Source of the DNA: Planctomycetota bacterium
Lineage (GTDB): Bacteria > Planctomycetota > UBA8742 > UBA2392
Length of the DNA: 64,000 nucleotides
Assembly: GCA_016712285.1 (NCBI GenBank)
Contig: JADJRK010000001.1
Span: 2,232,001 to 2,296,000, forward strand
Direction: 5' to 3'
The translations under genes were made by a program, and so were the position numbers. Every line of letters starts with the position of its first letter. Positions within the stretch are counted from its first letter, which is position 1. Under the pieces are notes generated by a model that did not search any database, was not told the DNA's origin, and was given only the letters and a program-made list of their open reading frames with translations. Positions 35,785 through 44,577 of the stretch are shown here, one piece after another.

Positions 35785-36360
35785 ATGTCGAACACTGTCA
35801 AAGCTGCCTCGATGTTGCCTGGCCTGCCGCTGCCGCTGGCGCAGGCGCTGCGTCGTGCGCTGAATGCCAAGTCACCCGAGGGTGCGCACCTGGGTGCGTA
35901 CTACTTCTTTGAGGCGTCGCTCAAGCTCACCGGCGCCAGCATGGTCGCTGTCTACCTGCAGGACGGCGCCAAAGAACCCAAGATCAACAAGGCGCTCGAG
36001 AACCTGGCACGCCCCAGCACCGGGCACTGGCTCAACCTGCTGCGCGAGATTGCGGCATGGCTGGGCTCGCGCCCTGACGCCGGGTTGCTGCCGCTGTCCG
36101 GGGTCGGCAAGCGCCTGACCGAGCGCTCGCCCAAGCCGGCCTGCGTGGCCTTCCTCAAGTATGCCGCCAGGGCCCAGGAAAAGGACGAGAACCGCACCAA
36201 CGTCTCTGTGCTCGACCTGTTCGACGGCATCGTCGGCTACCGCAACGCCGAGGTCGGCCATGGCGGGCAGCGCACCCAGGCCTTCTATCGCGACGCGGCT
36301 CCGCTGCTGGTGGACGCGATGATCGAGGGCTTTGAAGCACCAACCCCTTCGAAGGCCTGA
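35785..36360 (+). CDS. Receptor kinase B, fragment 1: HEPN-like domain
   Basis: Starts MSNTVKAASMLPG like kinase A and is in register up to 36340, where a T present in A (GCACTCAAC) is missing (GCACCAAC). The last seven residues to the stop at 36360 are out of frame. It encodes the complete helical N-terminal domain with YRNAEVGHG (Arg codon at 36241). With its three missing bases restored, kinase B would be one protein of 1909 residues (35785-41511). The start lies nine bases after the stop of A and has no Shine-Dalgarno, so reinitiation after A is likely. If the indels are assembly errors, this fragment is not a real gene boundary. Confidence 0.7.
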   Translation: MSNTVKAASMLPGLPLPLAQALRRALNAKSPEGAHLGAYYFFEASLKLTGASMVAVYLQDGAKEPKINKALENLARPSTGHWLNLLREIAAWLGSRPDAGLLPLSGVGKRLTERSPKPACVAFLKYAARAQEKDENRTNVSVLDLFDGIVGYRNAEVGHGGQRTQAFYRDAAPLLVDAMIEGFEAPTPSKA

Positions 36361-36593
36361 TGTTCTGTGTCGCGCGCGACGTGGTCGATTCGCGCAGCGG
36401 CAAGTCCATGCGCCGCTATGAAGTGCTGCGCGGCGACGGCATCCACGTGCCCTTTGACGACGAGAACCGCGAAGCGGACGCCGGCATACCCGCCGGCCAG
36501 CTGTTGCTGGTCGGGCGCAACGTGCGCGTGCGGCTGCACCCGCTGCTGGTGTATGGCTGGATGAGCTTGAGCGTGACCGGGTGGGCTTCCTGA
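36360..36593 (+). CDS. Receptor kinase B, fragment 2: beta-rich domain
   Basis: This short frame carries MFCVARDVVDSRSGK to HPLLVY, the beta-rich domain that lies between the HEPN-like and kinase domains in A and C. It is bounded by the missing T near 36340 and by a missing A near 36555 (TATGGCTGG against TATGAGCTGG in A), after which 12 residues are out of frame. It is unlikely to be an independent gene. Confidence 0.5.
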   Translation: MFCVARDVVDSRSGKSMRRYEVLRGDGIHVPFDDENREADAGIPAGQLLLVGRNVRVRLHPLLVYGWMSLSVTGWAS

Positions 36594-37642
36594 ACAAGGT
36601 CGGCGTACGGCGCGGCAAGACCGAAGAGGTGGGCGTCAAGAACGTCGAGTACCTCGACTATGACTCAGGCGCCCGGCTCAGCTCGCACAACCCGACGCAG
36701 GAACTGGCAGAACTGCTGACACGGGTGAGCGGCAAGACCGTCACAGCCAACGAGATCGATGACGCGCAGGATGGCCCCGACAGCGACGCGGGCCTGGGTG
36801 ACTCCGGGCGCGCGGCGGCGGCCAGCGAGTGGATCGGCGACTTCGAGATCCTGGGCGAGCTTGGCCGCGGCGGCATGGGCATCGTGTACAAGGCCCGCCA
36901 GGGCAGCCTCAAGCGCGTGGTGGCGCTGAAGGTGCTGCCGCCGGGCGTCAGCGGCGACCCGATTGCCGTGGCGCGCTTCAAGCGCGAGATCTCGGCGCTG
37001 GCGCGCTGCGACCACCCCAACGTGGTCAAGGTGCTCGCCGCAGGCCAGGACGGCGACCGATACTTCTATGCCATGGAGTACGTCGAAGGCAGCGACCTCG
37101 CCGGCGTCTATGGCGTGCTGACCCAGCACAAGGACAAGTCGGGCGAGTTTCGCGAGCGCGACCTGCTCAAAGCCATCAGCAGCGCAGGCCAGTCCCGCGC
37201 CGAAAAGAACGCCGAGAAGCACCCGGCCGACATGGGCCTGAACGTGCCCAAGCTGCAAAAAGGCACCGCGGTCATCACCAAGGGCAAAGACTACTACGTG
37301 CGCCTGGCCGAGATCATCGCCCAGGCCGCAAGCGGCATCGCGCACCTGCACAGCCACGGCATCATCCACCGCGACCTCAAGCCCGGCAACATCATGCTGA
37401 CCACCGACAGCAGCCGCGCGATCATCATGGACCTGGGCCTGGCGCAGATGCAGGACCAGAGCATGGCGCTGACCATGAGCAGCGTGAAAGTGCTGGCACG
37501 CTGCGCTACATGCCGCCCGAGCAGTTGCAGCACCAGATGCTCGAGATCAAGGAAACCGCTGACATCTACTCGCTGGGCGCGACGCTTTACGAACTGGCTG
37601 CACTGGCGCCGATGTTCGACGGCGACAGCGAAGCACGGCTGA
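36581..37642 (+). CDS. Receptor kinase B, fragment 3: kinase domain
   Basis: In register with kinase A from about 36557 to 37494. It contains the entire kinase core without the A-copy disruption: LGELGRGGMGIVYKA, VALKVLPPG, an insert of about 60 residues between the N-lobe and the catalytic loop (rich in Lys/Glu, with KLQKGTAVITKGKDYY), HRDLKPGNIM and MDLGLAQ. A missing G near 37495 (GTGCTGGCACG against GTGCTGGGCACG) then shifts the frame, and the last 49 residues are spurious. Together with A this shows that each copy is intact where the other is broken in this segment. Confidence 0.65.
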   Translation: MGFLNKVGVRRGKTEEVGVKNVEYLDYDSGARLSSHNPTQELAELLTRVSGKTVTANEIDDAQDGPDSDAGLGDSGRAAAASEWIGDFEILGELGRGGMGIVYKARQGSLKRVVALKVLPPGVSGDPIAVARFKREISALARCDHPNVVKVLAAGQDGDRYFYAMEYVEGSDLAGVYGVLTQHKDKSGEFRERDLLKAISSAGQSRAEKNAEKHPADMGLNVPKLQKGTAVITKGKDYYVRLAEIIAQAASGIAHLHSHGIIHRDLKPGNIMLTTDSSRAIIMDLGLAQMQDQSMALTMSSVKVLARCATCRPSSCSTRCSRSRKPLTSTRWARRFTNWLHWRRCSTATAKHG

Positions 37643-40600
37643 TGCAGCAAGTCCTGCAGGAAGAACCCAAGGGTGCAAAGCAGATCAACCGCGCGGTGCC
37701 ACAGGACCTGAACACCATCATCAAGGTGGCGACCAGCAAGATCCCCGGCGACCGCTACCCGACCGCCAAGGCACTGCAGAACGACCTTGAGGCGTTTGCC
37801 CGCGGTGAACCGATCGTGGCGCGCGCGCCGGGCACGTTTCACTACCTGCGACTGTTCTACAGCAAGAACAAGGCGCTCGTGGCGACGATTGCGGCGGCTG
37901 TGGTCCTGATGCTGGCAACGGTCAGCTGGTTCATCGTGAACCTGAATGCAAGCCGCGCCGAGGCCGTGGCACAGAAAGAAACAGCCGAACAGCAGACCAC
38001 AATCGCCACCGAGCAACGCACGATCGCCGAAGCCCAGAAACAGGAAGCCGAACGCCAGGCCAAGATCGCAACCGAACGCAAAGCTGAGGCCGAACGCCAG
38101 ACCACGATCGCCACCGAGCGCAAAACTGAAGCCGAGCGCCAGACCAAGATTGCCAACGAGCAGACAGCCGAGGCCGAGCGCCAGCGCAAGACTGCCGAAG
38201 AGCGCAAACAAGAGGCTGAACGCCAGACCGAACTTGCGAACTCGGCGCGCAAGGCTGCCGAAGAAGCGGAAGCCAAGGCCATCGCCGAGGCAGAACGCGC
38301 CCGCAAGGCTGAGCGGGAAGCGCAGATCGCGCTGGCCGACAGTATGGTCGCCGCCGGCGAAACGTTCGTGACGGCCGGCCGCCACGAAGAGGCCCGCGAG
38401 AAGTACGAGGCCGGCCGCAAGGCACTGGCAGAGCTTGGGCTGCCGACATTTGGTGTCGAGAGTTCGCTGTACGTTACCTACTCGTCAGCACCGCCGCCCT
38501 TGATGGAGTACGGCGGCGGCGACTTCGGCGTCATCTTTGACATGGCAATCGCGGCCGACGGCGAGACGGTCGTCATGGCCACCGAAAGCGGCGTCGTGCT
38601 GTTTGACGTGAAGAACTGGCGACGCAAGCGCGTATTGGGCGAGCACCGCGGGTCGGTCTTCGGCATTGCGATTTCGCCGGATGGACGATTCATCGCAAGC
38701 TCGGGCTCGGACACCTCCGTCCGGATCTGGGACTTCGCCAGCGGCGCACTGCTGCACACGTTCTGGGGTCACACCACCGAAGTCGGCTGCGTGGTGTTCT
38801 GCGGCGAAAACGAAGTCGCCTCATGCGGCTGGGATGGTGCGGTCAAACTGTGGGACCTCAAGGGCGGCGCCGAAAAGGCGCAACTGCTGAAAGCCGACGC
38901 CGGCGTGCGGCGGCTGGCGTGGTCGCCGGTGGCCAAGGTGCTGGTCGCCATCGACGAGGCGCGCGGCGTGTACCTGCTGGATGTTGCAACCGCCGAGACC
39001 CGTAAGAAGTTCGAGTTCTCCGAGTACAGCTTCCCGCTGGACGTGGCGTTCGAGCCTTCCGGCGAAGCGGTGTGGGTCTGTGGCACGCGCGGCATAATCA
39101 AGCGCCTGAGCGCCGTCGATGGCAGCGAACTTGGAGTCATCGAAGACGAAGACCGACGCCTGACCTCGCTGACCGTTTCGCCCGACGGCAAGCTGGTGGT
39201 CGTCGGCGGCATCAGCCACCCGACCAAGCTCTGGAACACTGCTGACCGCACAATGCTGCGCCAGCTTCCTGGCCACATTGACGTGACCAACGGTGCGGTG
39301 TTCACCGCACAGCCGGACGTGCTGGTCACATGCGGCCAGGACGCGCAGCTTCGCGTCTGGGACCTGAAAGAGGGCAAGCAGACCCGCCGCTTCCACACCG
39401 ATCCCTATGCCACCAAGTGCGTCGCGTTTTCGCCCAACGGTCGCCTGCTGGCCACCGCGCCATATGGCGGCGGCCTGCGCCTGTGGGACGCGATGACGGG
39501 GCGCCATGTCTGGCACTTCGAAGACCTGGAAGAAGTGAACGCGATGACGTTCACGCCGGTGCGCAACCATCTGTTCATCGGCAGCAAAGACACACACATT
39601 TACTGGTGGGACCTTGAGAAGTGGGAAGACGCACCGACGCTCAGCGGCCATACAGGCCCGGTCAGCGCACTTGCCGTGTCGCCCGACGGCAAGTTTCTGG
39701 CCTCAGGTTCGTGGGACCGCACTGTGCGCATCTGGGAACTGGCAACCTCCAAGTGCATCCGCGTAATTGAAGCCCACGAAGTACCAGAGGACGGATATGC
39801 CATTGCCATCAAGGCTTTGGCGTGGGACCCCACCGGCAAACTGGTCGCCAGCGGCGCAGGCGACGCCAAGCTCTATGTGTGGGACGTGGCAACGGGCGAG
39901 AAAGTGTTTACCGCCACCCACAACGAGACAGTCAGCGGGGCCTTCTTCACCGCCGACAACCACGTGCTGACCTGCGACCTTGAAGGCAGCGTGCACAAGT
40001 GGGACCTGACCAGCGGCAACCACAAAATCCGCATGCTCACTGACCTCGGTGTCATCTACGTCATGCGCCCCAGCCCGGACCGCACGGAATTCGCGATCGG
40101 CCAGAATGGCGGCTACACAAAGGTCTGCAGTACCGAGACCGGCGCGGTTCTGCGCGCGTGGCGTGAACAGGGCGACATCCAGGACCTGTGCTGGCACCCC
40201 TATCATCCGATGCTGGTGGCTTCCAGCCAGGCGCGGCAGATCCGGCTGTGGAGCACAGACCGCGACACCGAGTTGAAGTCGCTGCGCAACATTCGGCAGG
40301 ACCACGTCACCAGGGTCAAGTTCAGCAAGGATGGCGAGCTGATCTACGGCACCGGCTTCAGCAAAGGCATCCAGGTGTGGCACGCGCGCTCACGCGCGCA
40401 CGTGGCCTTCTTTGGCGAACACAACAGCAACAGCGACAACTTTGACGTCTTCCCGGACGGCCGCACTGTGATGACCGCTGAGCGCGGCGGGATTCTGCGA
40501 ACCTGGGATATCGATACCGGCAAGATGATCCACGAGCATCGCGGCAACAGCGGGCCGGCCTGGGGCGTGTCAATGTCGCCGGACGGTAAACGCATCGCGG

Positions 40601-41511
40601 TCGGCACCAGCTCGGGCAAGGTTTACATGCTCGACGAAAAGTTGCAGCTCGTGATTAATCCCATCACGATTGAGGGCACCGTCGTTGCCGTTGAGTTCAC
40701 GCCCGATGGCAAAGTGCTGCTTGTCGGCACGCGCGAAGGAGCGCTGGTTACGTATGACGCGGCTGATCTCAAGCCGCTCAAGCGCTTCATGGGGGGCCAG
40801 CAGTACATTGACCTGTGGAGCGCCACCTTCTCGCGCGATGGTCAGACGCTCGCCACCGGCCACAGTGAAGGCACAGTCCAGTTCTGGGACGTGGCCACGT
40901 TACGACAGCTCAAAGCCGTGAAGGTGCACGACGCCGAGATCACCGGACTGTGTTACACGCCGGATGGCAACTTTCTGCTCACGTGTGGGTACGACGGAAA
41001 ACGCCGCCTGGTCGATGCGACCAAGATGGAGATGGTGCTTACCTGGGTGACGTTGCCACAGGCGATCTTTGACGTCGATGTCGCCAATGATGGACTGCAT
41101 GTCGTGCAGACTTCCATCGATGGCACGATGGTGTATGAAGACTACGGCCGCCCGGCCGTCTACCGCGAGTTCGAAAAGATCATGCCGGAGCTCCATGAAA
41201 CTCTGCCCTGGCAGGAAGACGACCTCGACGCCGCGATGGCGGCCCATCTCGCCCGGTGGTACGCCCTGCGGGGCATTGATGAGTGGGCGCTGAAGTTCAT
41301 CGAGCACGCGGCTTCGAAAGACTTCGCCATAGACAACGAGCTGCGCGCCGAGTTGCGCTGGCGCGAAGGCATGCGCTGGCTCGACGTGGCGATGCTGAAA
41401 TCGGCGCGCGAGCTGTATGCGCAGCTTGAGAAAGATGCGCCGGCCGAAAAGAAGTTCTCACACCAGATGGCGGTCAAGGCCCTCGACAGCCAGATCAAGC
41501 TGTTTGAATAA
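37498..41511 (+). CDS. Receptor kinase B, fragment 4: kinase C-lobe end, membrane helix, coiled coil, WD40 propeller
   Basis: Homology in this frame starts at about 37498 (TLRYMPPEQ; first in-frame ATG 37510). A longer open frame running upstream from 36829 is a shadow of the kinase. A membrane helix (ATIAAAVVLMLATVSWFI) is followed by a coiled coil with five 14-residue repeats (38047-38256). At least a dozen WD40-like units follow (IAISPDGRFIASSGSDTSVR, GHTGPVSALAVSPDGKFLAS, VRIWEL). The C-terminal 100 residues are helical (LHETLPWQEDDLDAAMAAHL). The propeller would be extracytoplasmic. It ends in front of a good bidirectional terminator, closing the A-B operon. Confidence 0.82.
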   Translation, partial: TLRYMPPEQLQHQMLEIKETADIYSLGATLYELAALAPMFDGDSEARLMQQVLQEEPKGAKQINRAVPQDLNTIIKVATSKIPGDRYPTAKALQNDLEAFARGEPIVARAPGTFHYLRLFYSKNKALVATIAAAVVLMLATVSWFIVNLNASRAEAVAQKETAEQQTTIATEQRTIAEAQKQEAERQAKIATERKAEAERQTTIATERKTEAERQTKIANEQTAEAERQRKTAEERKQEAERQTELANSARKAAEEAEAKAIAEAERARKAEREAQIALADSMVAAGETFVTAGRHEEAREKYEAGRKALAELGLPTFGVESSLYVTYSSAPPPLMEYGGGDFGVIFDMAIAADGETVVMATESGVVLFDVKNWRRKRVLGEHRGSVFGIAISPDGRFIASSGSDTSVRIWDFASGALLHTFWGHTTEVGCVVFCGENEVASCGWDGAVKLWDLKGGAEKAQLLKADAGVRRLAWSPVAKVLVAIDEARGVYLLDVATAETRKKFEFSEYSFPLDVAFEPSGEAVWVCGTRGIIKRLSAVDGSELGVIEDEDRRLTSLTVSPDGKLVVVGGISHPTKLWNTADRTMLRQLPGHIDVTNGAVFTAQPDVLVTCGQDAQLRVWDLKEGKQTRRFHTDPYATKCVAFSPNGRLLATAPYGGGLRLWDAMTGRHVWHFEDLEEVNAMTFTPVRNHLFIGSKDTHIYWWDLEKWEDAPTLSGHTGPVSALAVSPDGKFLASGSWDRTVRIWELATSKCIRVIEAHEVPEDGYAIAIKALAWDPTGKLVASGAGDAKLYVWDVATGEKVFTATHNETVSGAFFTADNHVLTCDLEGSVHKWDLTSGNHKIRMLTDLGVIYVMRPSPDRTEFAIGQNGGYTKVCSTETGAVLRAWREQGDIQDLCWHPYHPMLVASSQARQIRLWSTDRDTELKSLRNIRQDHVTRVKFSKDGELIYGTGFSKGIQVWHARSRAHVAFFGEHNSNSDNFDVFPDGRTVMTAERGGILRTWDIDTGKMIHEHRGNSGPAWGVSMSPDGKRIAVGTSSGKVYMLDEKLQLVINPITIEGTVVAVEFTPDGKVLLVGTREGALVTYDAADLKPLKRFMGGQQYIDLWSATFSRDGQTLATGHSEGTVQFWDVATLRQLKAVKVHDAEITGLCYTPDGNFLLTCGYDGKRRLVDATKMEMVLTWVTLPQAIFDVDVANDGLHVVQTSIDGTMVYEDYGRPAVYREFEKIMPELHETLPWQEDDLDAAMAAHLARWYALRGIDEWALKFIEHAASKDFAIDNELRAELRWREGMRWLDVAMLKSARELYAQLEKDAPAEKKFSHQMAVKALDSQIKLFE
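38047..38256 (+). repeat. Five 42-bp tandem repeats encoding AERQxxIAxERKxE
   Basis: Units begin at 38047, 38089, 38131, 38173 and 38215 and encode AERQAKIATERKAE, AERQTTIATERKTE, AERQTKIANEQTAE, AERQRKTAEERKQE and AERQTELANSARKA. Fourteen residues is two heptads, so the array lengthens the coiled-coil stalk between membrane and propeller in kinase B. Kinase A has a similar but non-repetitive stalk. Confidence 0.85.
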
Positions 41512-41514
41512 GCA

Positions 41515-41541
41515 ATCGCGCCACCATGTTGGTGGCGCGAT
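41515..41541. terminator. Bidirectional terminator after kinase B
   Basis: ATCGCGCCACC (41515-41525), loop ATGTT and GGTGGCGCGAT (41531-41541) form a perfect 11-bp stem between the convergent stops of kinase B and the minus-strand exported protein. No strong U-tract follows on either side. Confidence 0.7.
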
Positions 41542-41568
41542 CGTTCAAATCCAATCCAGTCAGCGCCA

Positions 41569-44376
41569 CTACTCGGGTTGCCATGATGCCTTCTGGCCCT
41601 TGGGGCCGACCTCGACCCAAAGCGCGCCCTCACTCTCGCGCACAAACACGCCGTCGTCGGTGGTCCAGATCTTGATGCGCTTCACGCGTGGCGACATGTA
41701 TTCATAGTTGTCATTCTCGTCGTCCAGCAGCTTGACCAGTTCCTCATATGTTCCGCCATCAAACTTCGGTGAGTAGTCACGCCCTTCAGCGCGGGCTTCG
41801 TTGCGACGCTGCTGGAGCACCTGCTGCATGTTCGACAATTCCCAGATGTGGCGGCCCAACTCGACACGGGCCTTCCACTCCGGCAGCTCGGCCCTTGGGC
41901 GATCCGCCGCCGGCAGCTCCATCTTGCCCATCGCGTTGGCCTTCAACAGCGCCTGGAAGTCGGCCTCTGTCAGCCAAACGGTGCTCCAGTAGCCGTAGTA
42001 TTCCAGCAGCGCCACGCGACCGTCGCGCGCCCACGGCGCTTTGTGCGCCATCACAAGCCAGCCTTCGATCGGGCCCAGTGTGTCGTAGTAATAGTCGATG
42101 CGCTTTTCTTCCTCTTCCAGTTCGCGCTCGGGCCACTTGTGCGGGCACAGGCCATACCACTGATAGCCGCTTTCCCCAAGGTCGGCTGCCTTGTCTGCAG
42201 CGCCGAAGCGTGTGTCGCGCCCGTTCTGTGCGGCTTCAAAGCGTTCGCGCATGGCTGGATCAAACGCGCTGCGCAGGCCGTCGGTCGGCTGATAGAACGC
42301 CTTCTCGACCAGCATCTCGGGCGTCACACTGGCCACGAGGGTGCGGTACTCATCGCCCGATAGCTCAGCCAGCGCGTCTTCGTTCTGGATGCGCCAGCGC
42401 TGGATACCGGACGACAGTTCGCCAAGGTCGTCGTTGTCATGCCTCCACTGGCGCTCCGTTATCAGCTCATTGCGAAACATCGGGAACAAGGCCCCAAAGC
42501 CGCGCTCGCCGGTCAGTGTCGCGCGCAGGCTGATGGCCATCTGCGACTCGTCGGTGTTCAGCGCCAGCGATGCGCCTGCCGGCAAGCCCAGATCAAGGTC
42601 AAACACCGGCACCGGGAAACGAAGCTGCCGCCGCCCGCGAGTGTGCTCGTGCCGCACCATGCGCGCGAACAGTGCCTTCAGGTCGGCCCAGCCCAGCTTG
42701 CTGCCGCTGGTGCCGCCGCCCAGCTTGCGGGTGTCAAGCCGGCCCCGGCCGCTGGCGGCCTCAAGCACGCGCCGGGCGACAAAGTCGCTGGCCGCGGCAC
42801 CCACGATGCCGCTGCCGGCGAAGAAGACAATGTCGCTGCGCACGCCGCGGTCGCTCAGGATCTCGCCGCCCGGCACGTCATAGCGAATCAGCGACGTGGC
42901 CCGACGTTGCATATCCTCGCGGTCCTCTTCGGTCATGTCATCCGGGAGTTTGCGTGCCAGCAGGCGGTCCAGGACGCGCTGTTTGATCTCGTCGAAGTTG
43001 CCCTGCGTTTCGACTGCGACGAACCACGCGTGCTCGACGAAGTCCAGGTCGTCGTCGCCCTCCGGGTCCGGCAGGTCCAGCGCCCCCAACACCAGCTCGC
43101 TGCCCAGCGCGTCGCCGGCTTCGCGGCGAGTGACGCCCAGGGTTTTCAGGAACTCATCCAGTTCATCCAGAAAGCGTTCAGGCTCAGTACCGCGGGTGCC
43201 GCGCGCACCCTTATCGGGCTGGAACGGGCGGGCCTTGAATCCTGCGAGTTGCTCGCGGTACGCAGACAGTTGCTCCTGCTGGTTCTTGATCTGCTCTTCG
43301 TACTGCGCGATGCGCTCTTTCTTTTCTTCTTCGCTCAGGTCTTCGCTGCTCTTGGTCTCTTCGATCCACGTCTTTGTGTTCTCAATGCTTTCCTCGCACC
43401 AGGTCATGCGCTGCTTGATGCGGGCGGGTTCACTCTCGTTCGCGTAGTCATGCAAAACCGCCAGAATCTCCTGCAGCGTCTGGTCGTGATTGACGCCGAG
43501 CTGCAACGACGCAAACCCGATCGTTTCCTCGGGCAGAGTCGCAGCCAGTTTGCTCGCATTGGCCGGGCGCAGAAACGCCGCCGCGCGCTTCAGCGGCTCA
43601 GTCATGGTCAGCGTTGCGCGCAACTGGGCGCCGCTGCTGGCGCCGGGCAGTGTCAGGCTCGCGCTCATCGCGTCCCACTTCTGCCACTCCACAAAGTCCA
43701 GCATCTGCTTGACTTCGGAGTCGAAGTCTTCGCCAAGGCGGTCCACGCTCGTGCGCCACGCCGCCATGTCGGCCCAGGCAACCACATCGCCCGAAGCGGT
43801 CTTGTTCCACTTCTTGAAGCGCTCGACCTGGCTCAGGCTGTTGTCGGTCACGCCATCCAGCACGTCCTTGACATGAATGTCGGCGGCACCGCCGACCGTC
43901 ATGATCAGCGCGTTGTTGCGAATGCGCAGGGTCACGTGCTCAACGCTGATTTCCGTCGCGGCGACCTTCGTGTCGCGTCCGCCCTCGTCTTTCATCAAGG
44001 TTCGAAATGCCTCGCTGAACTCCGTGGGCGCACCCGGCTTGAGGCGCACAATCAGAATCATCTGTACGTTTGGCTCGCGTACCATGATGTCGGCGATGAC
44101 CAGTTCAGTCTCGCCAAGGTGGTTCACGAAGCTCTTGACCTCGTCAATGGCGACCTGCTGTTCTTCCATGTCCTCGGGCACCATGCGCAGCAGGTCTTGC
44201 GCCTGTTGCACCCAGTTTTCCCCGCCGACGCGCTTGAGAGCGTCACTGAGGTCGCCAACGCGCGCGTACACCAGCGAGTTGCGTGGGGCAAAGTCGCCTT
44301 GCGCCTGCGCCGACAGGGCAGGCACAAGCAGGCCACATGCCAACAGCAGCAGCCATCCAGTCGTCAGCAAGCGCAT
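41569..44376 (-). CDS. Large exported protein of unknown function (935 aa)
   Basis: I chose the ATG at 44376 because it begins a clear signal peptide (MRLLTTGWLLLLACGLLVPA, cleavage near SAQAQG) and is preceded by GGAGAG; the open frame extends to 44970 but that part is non-coding in character. The first half of the mature protein (FAPRNSLVYARVGDLSDALK, later LRIRNNALIMTVGG and FKKWNKTASGDVVAWADM) recalls DUF3352-type exported proteins of planctomycetes, a tentative match. A helical segment around 345-420 (SSEDLSEEEKKERIAQYEEQ) may be a coiled coil. The last 330 residues are aromatic-rich (GESGYQWYGLCPHKW, LLEYYGYWSTVWLTEAD). It is convergent with kinase B and divergent from an ABC exporter. 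No catalytic motif is evident. Confidence 0.7.
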   Translation of the reverse strand: MRLLTTGWLLLLACGLLVPALSAQAQGDFAPRNSLVYARVGDLSDALKRVGGENWVQQAQDLLRMVPEDMEEQQVAIDEVKSFVNHLGETELVIADIMVREPNVQMILIVRLKPGAPTEFSEAFRTLMKDEGGRDTKVAATEISVEHVTLRIRNNALIMTVGGAADIHVKDVLDGVTDNSLSQVERFKKWNKTASGDVVAWADMAAWRTSVDRLGEDFDSEVKQMLDFVEWQKWDAMSASLTLPGASSGAQLRATLTMTEPLKRAAAFLRPANASKLAATLPEETIGFASLQLGVNHDQTLQEILAVLHDYANESEPARIKQRMTWCEESIENTKTWIEETKSSEDLSEEEKKERIAQYEEQIKNQQEQLSAYREQLAGFKARPFQPDKGARGTRGTEPERFLDELDEFLKTLGVTRREAGDALGSELVLGALDLPDPEGDDDLDFVEHAWFVAVETQGNFDEIKQRVLDRLLARKLPDDMTEEDREDMQRRATSLIRYDVPGGEILSDRGVRSDIVFFAGSGIVGAAASDFVARRVLEAASGRGRLDTRKLGGGTSGSKLGWADLKALFARMVRHEHTRGRRQLRFPVPVFDLDLGLPAGASLALNTDESQMAISLRATLTGERGFGALFPMFRNELITERQWRHDNDDLGELSSGIQRWRIQNEDALAELSGDEYRTLVASVTPEMLVEKAFYQPTDGLRSAFDPAMRERFEAAQNGRDTRFGAADKAADLGESGYQWYGLCPHKWPERELEEEEKRIDYYYDTLGPIEGWLVMAHKAPWARDGRVALLEYYGYWSTVWLTEADFQALLKANAMGKMELPAADRPRAELPEWKARVELGRHIWELSNMQQVLQQRRNEARAEGRDYSPKFDGGTYEELVKLLDDENDNYEYMSPRVKRIKIWTTDDGVFVRESEGALWVEVGPKGQKASWQPE

Positions 44377-44531
44377 AGTCTCTCCAGTCGGAATCCCTGC
44401 CGCGTTGTAGTAGAAGCGATAAGGATTGGTTGCAAGTTCGGCCCCGTTTATTGCAGGAAGGGCGACTATAGCCACCCATGGCACAGATTTCGAGCGACGG
44501 GACGGTTTGATGCCGCGCCCGGAGGCTACTG

Positions 44532-44559
44532 TTGACACGTCCAGACTTGCGGCCATGAT
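44532..44559 (+). promoter_or_regulatory. Candidate sigma70-type promoter for the ABC exporter
   Basis: A perfect -35 box TTGACA (44532-44537) is followed after 16 bases by CATGAT (44554-44559, four of six matches to TATAAT). Transcription would start about ten bases before the TTG start codon at 44578, whose GAGG box is at 44568-44571. It lies in the 201-base gap shared with the divergent exported-protein gene. Confidence 0.35.
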
Positions 44560-44577
44560 GCCGCCCCGAGGCCGGAA

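Larger units (their letters stand above)
35785..37955 (+). repeat. Duplicated segment, copy B (pairs with 30120-32290)
   Basis: Tandem partner of the segment in kinase A, 5.67 kb apart. Copy B lacks three single bases relative to A (near 36340, 36555 and 37495) and lacks the extra A of the AAAA run in copy A. Its 5' end and membrane-helix end carry ordinary substitutions; the middle 1.66 kb carries none that I could find. Confidence 0.85.

Noticed and set aside
36829..37497. N-terminal extension of the large kinase B frame (from 36829)
   Set aside because: This part is an out-of-frame translation of the kinase domain (Arg/Gly/His-rich); the homologous protein in that frame begins only at about 37498.
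38047..38256. Minisatellite or mobile repeat
   Set aside because: The 42-bp units stay in frame, encode two heptads each and lie inside the coiled-coil stalk, so they are a protein repeat.
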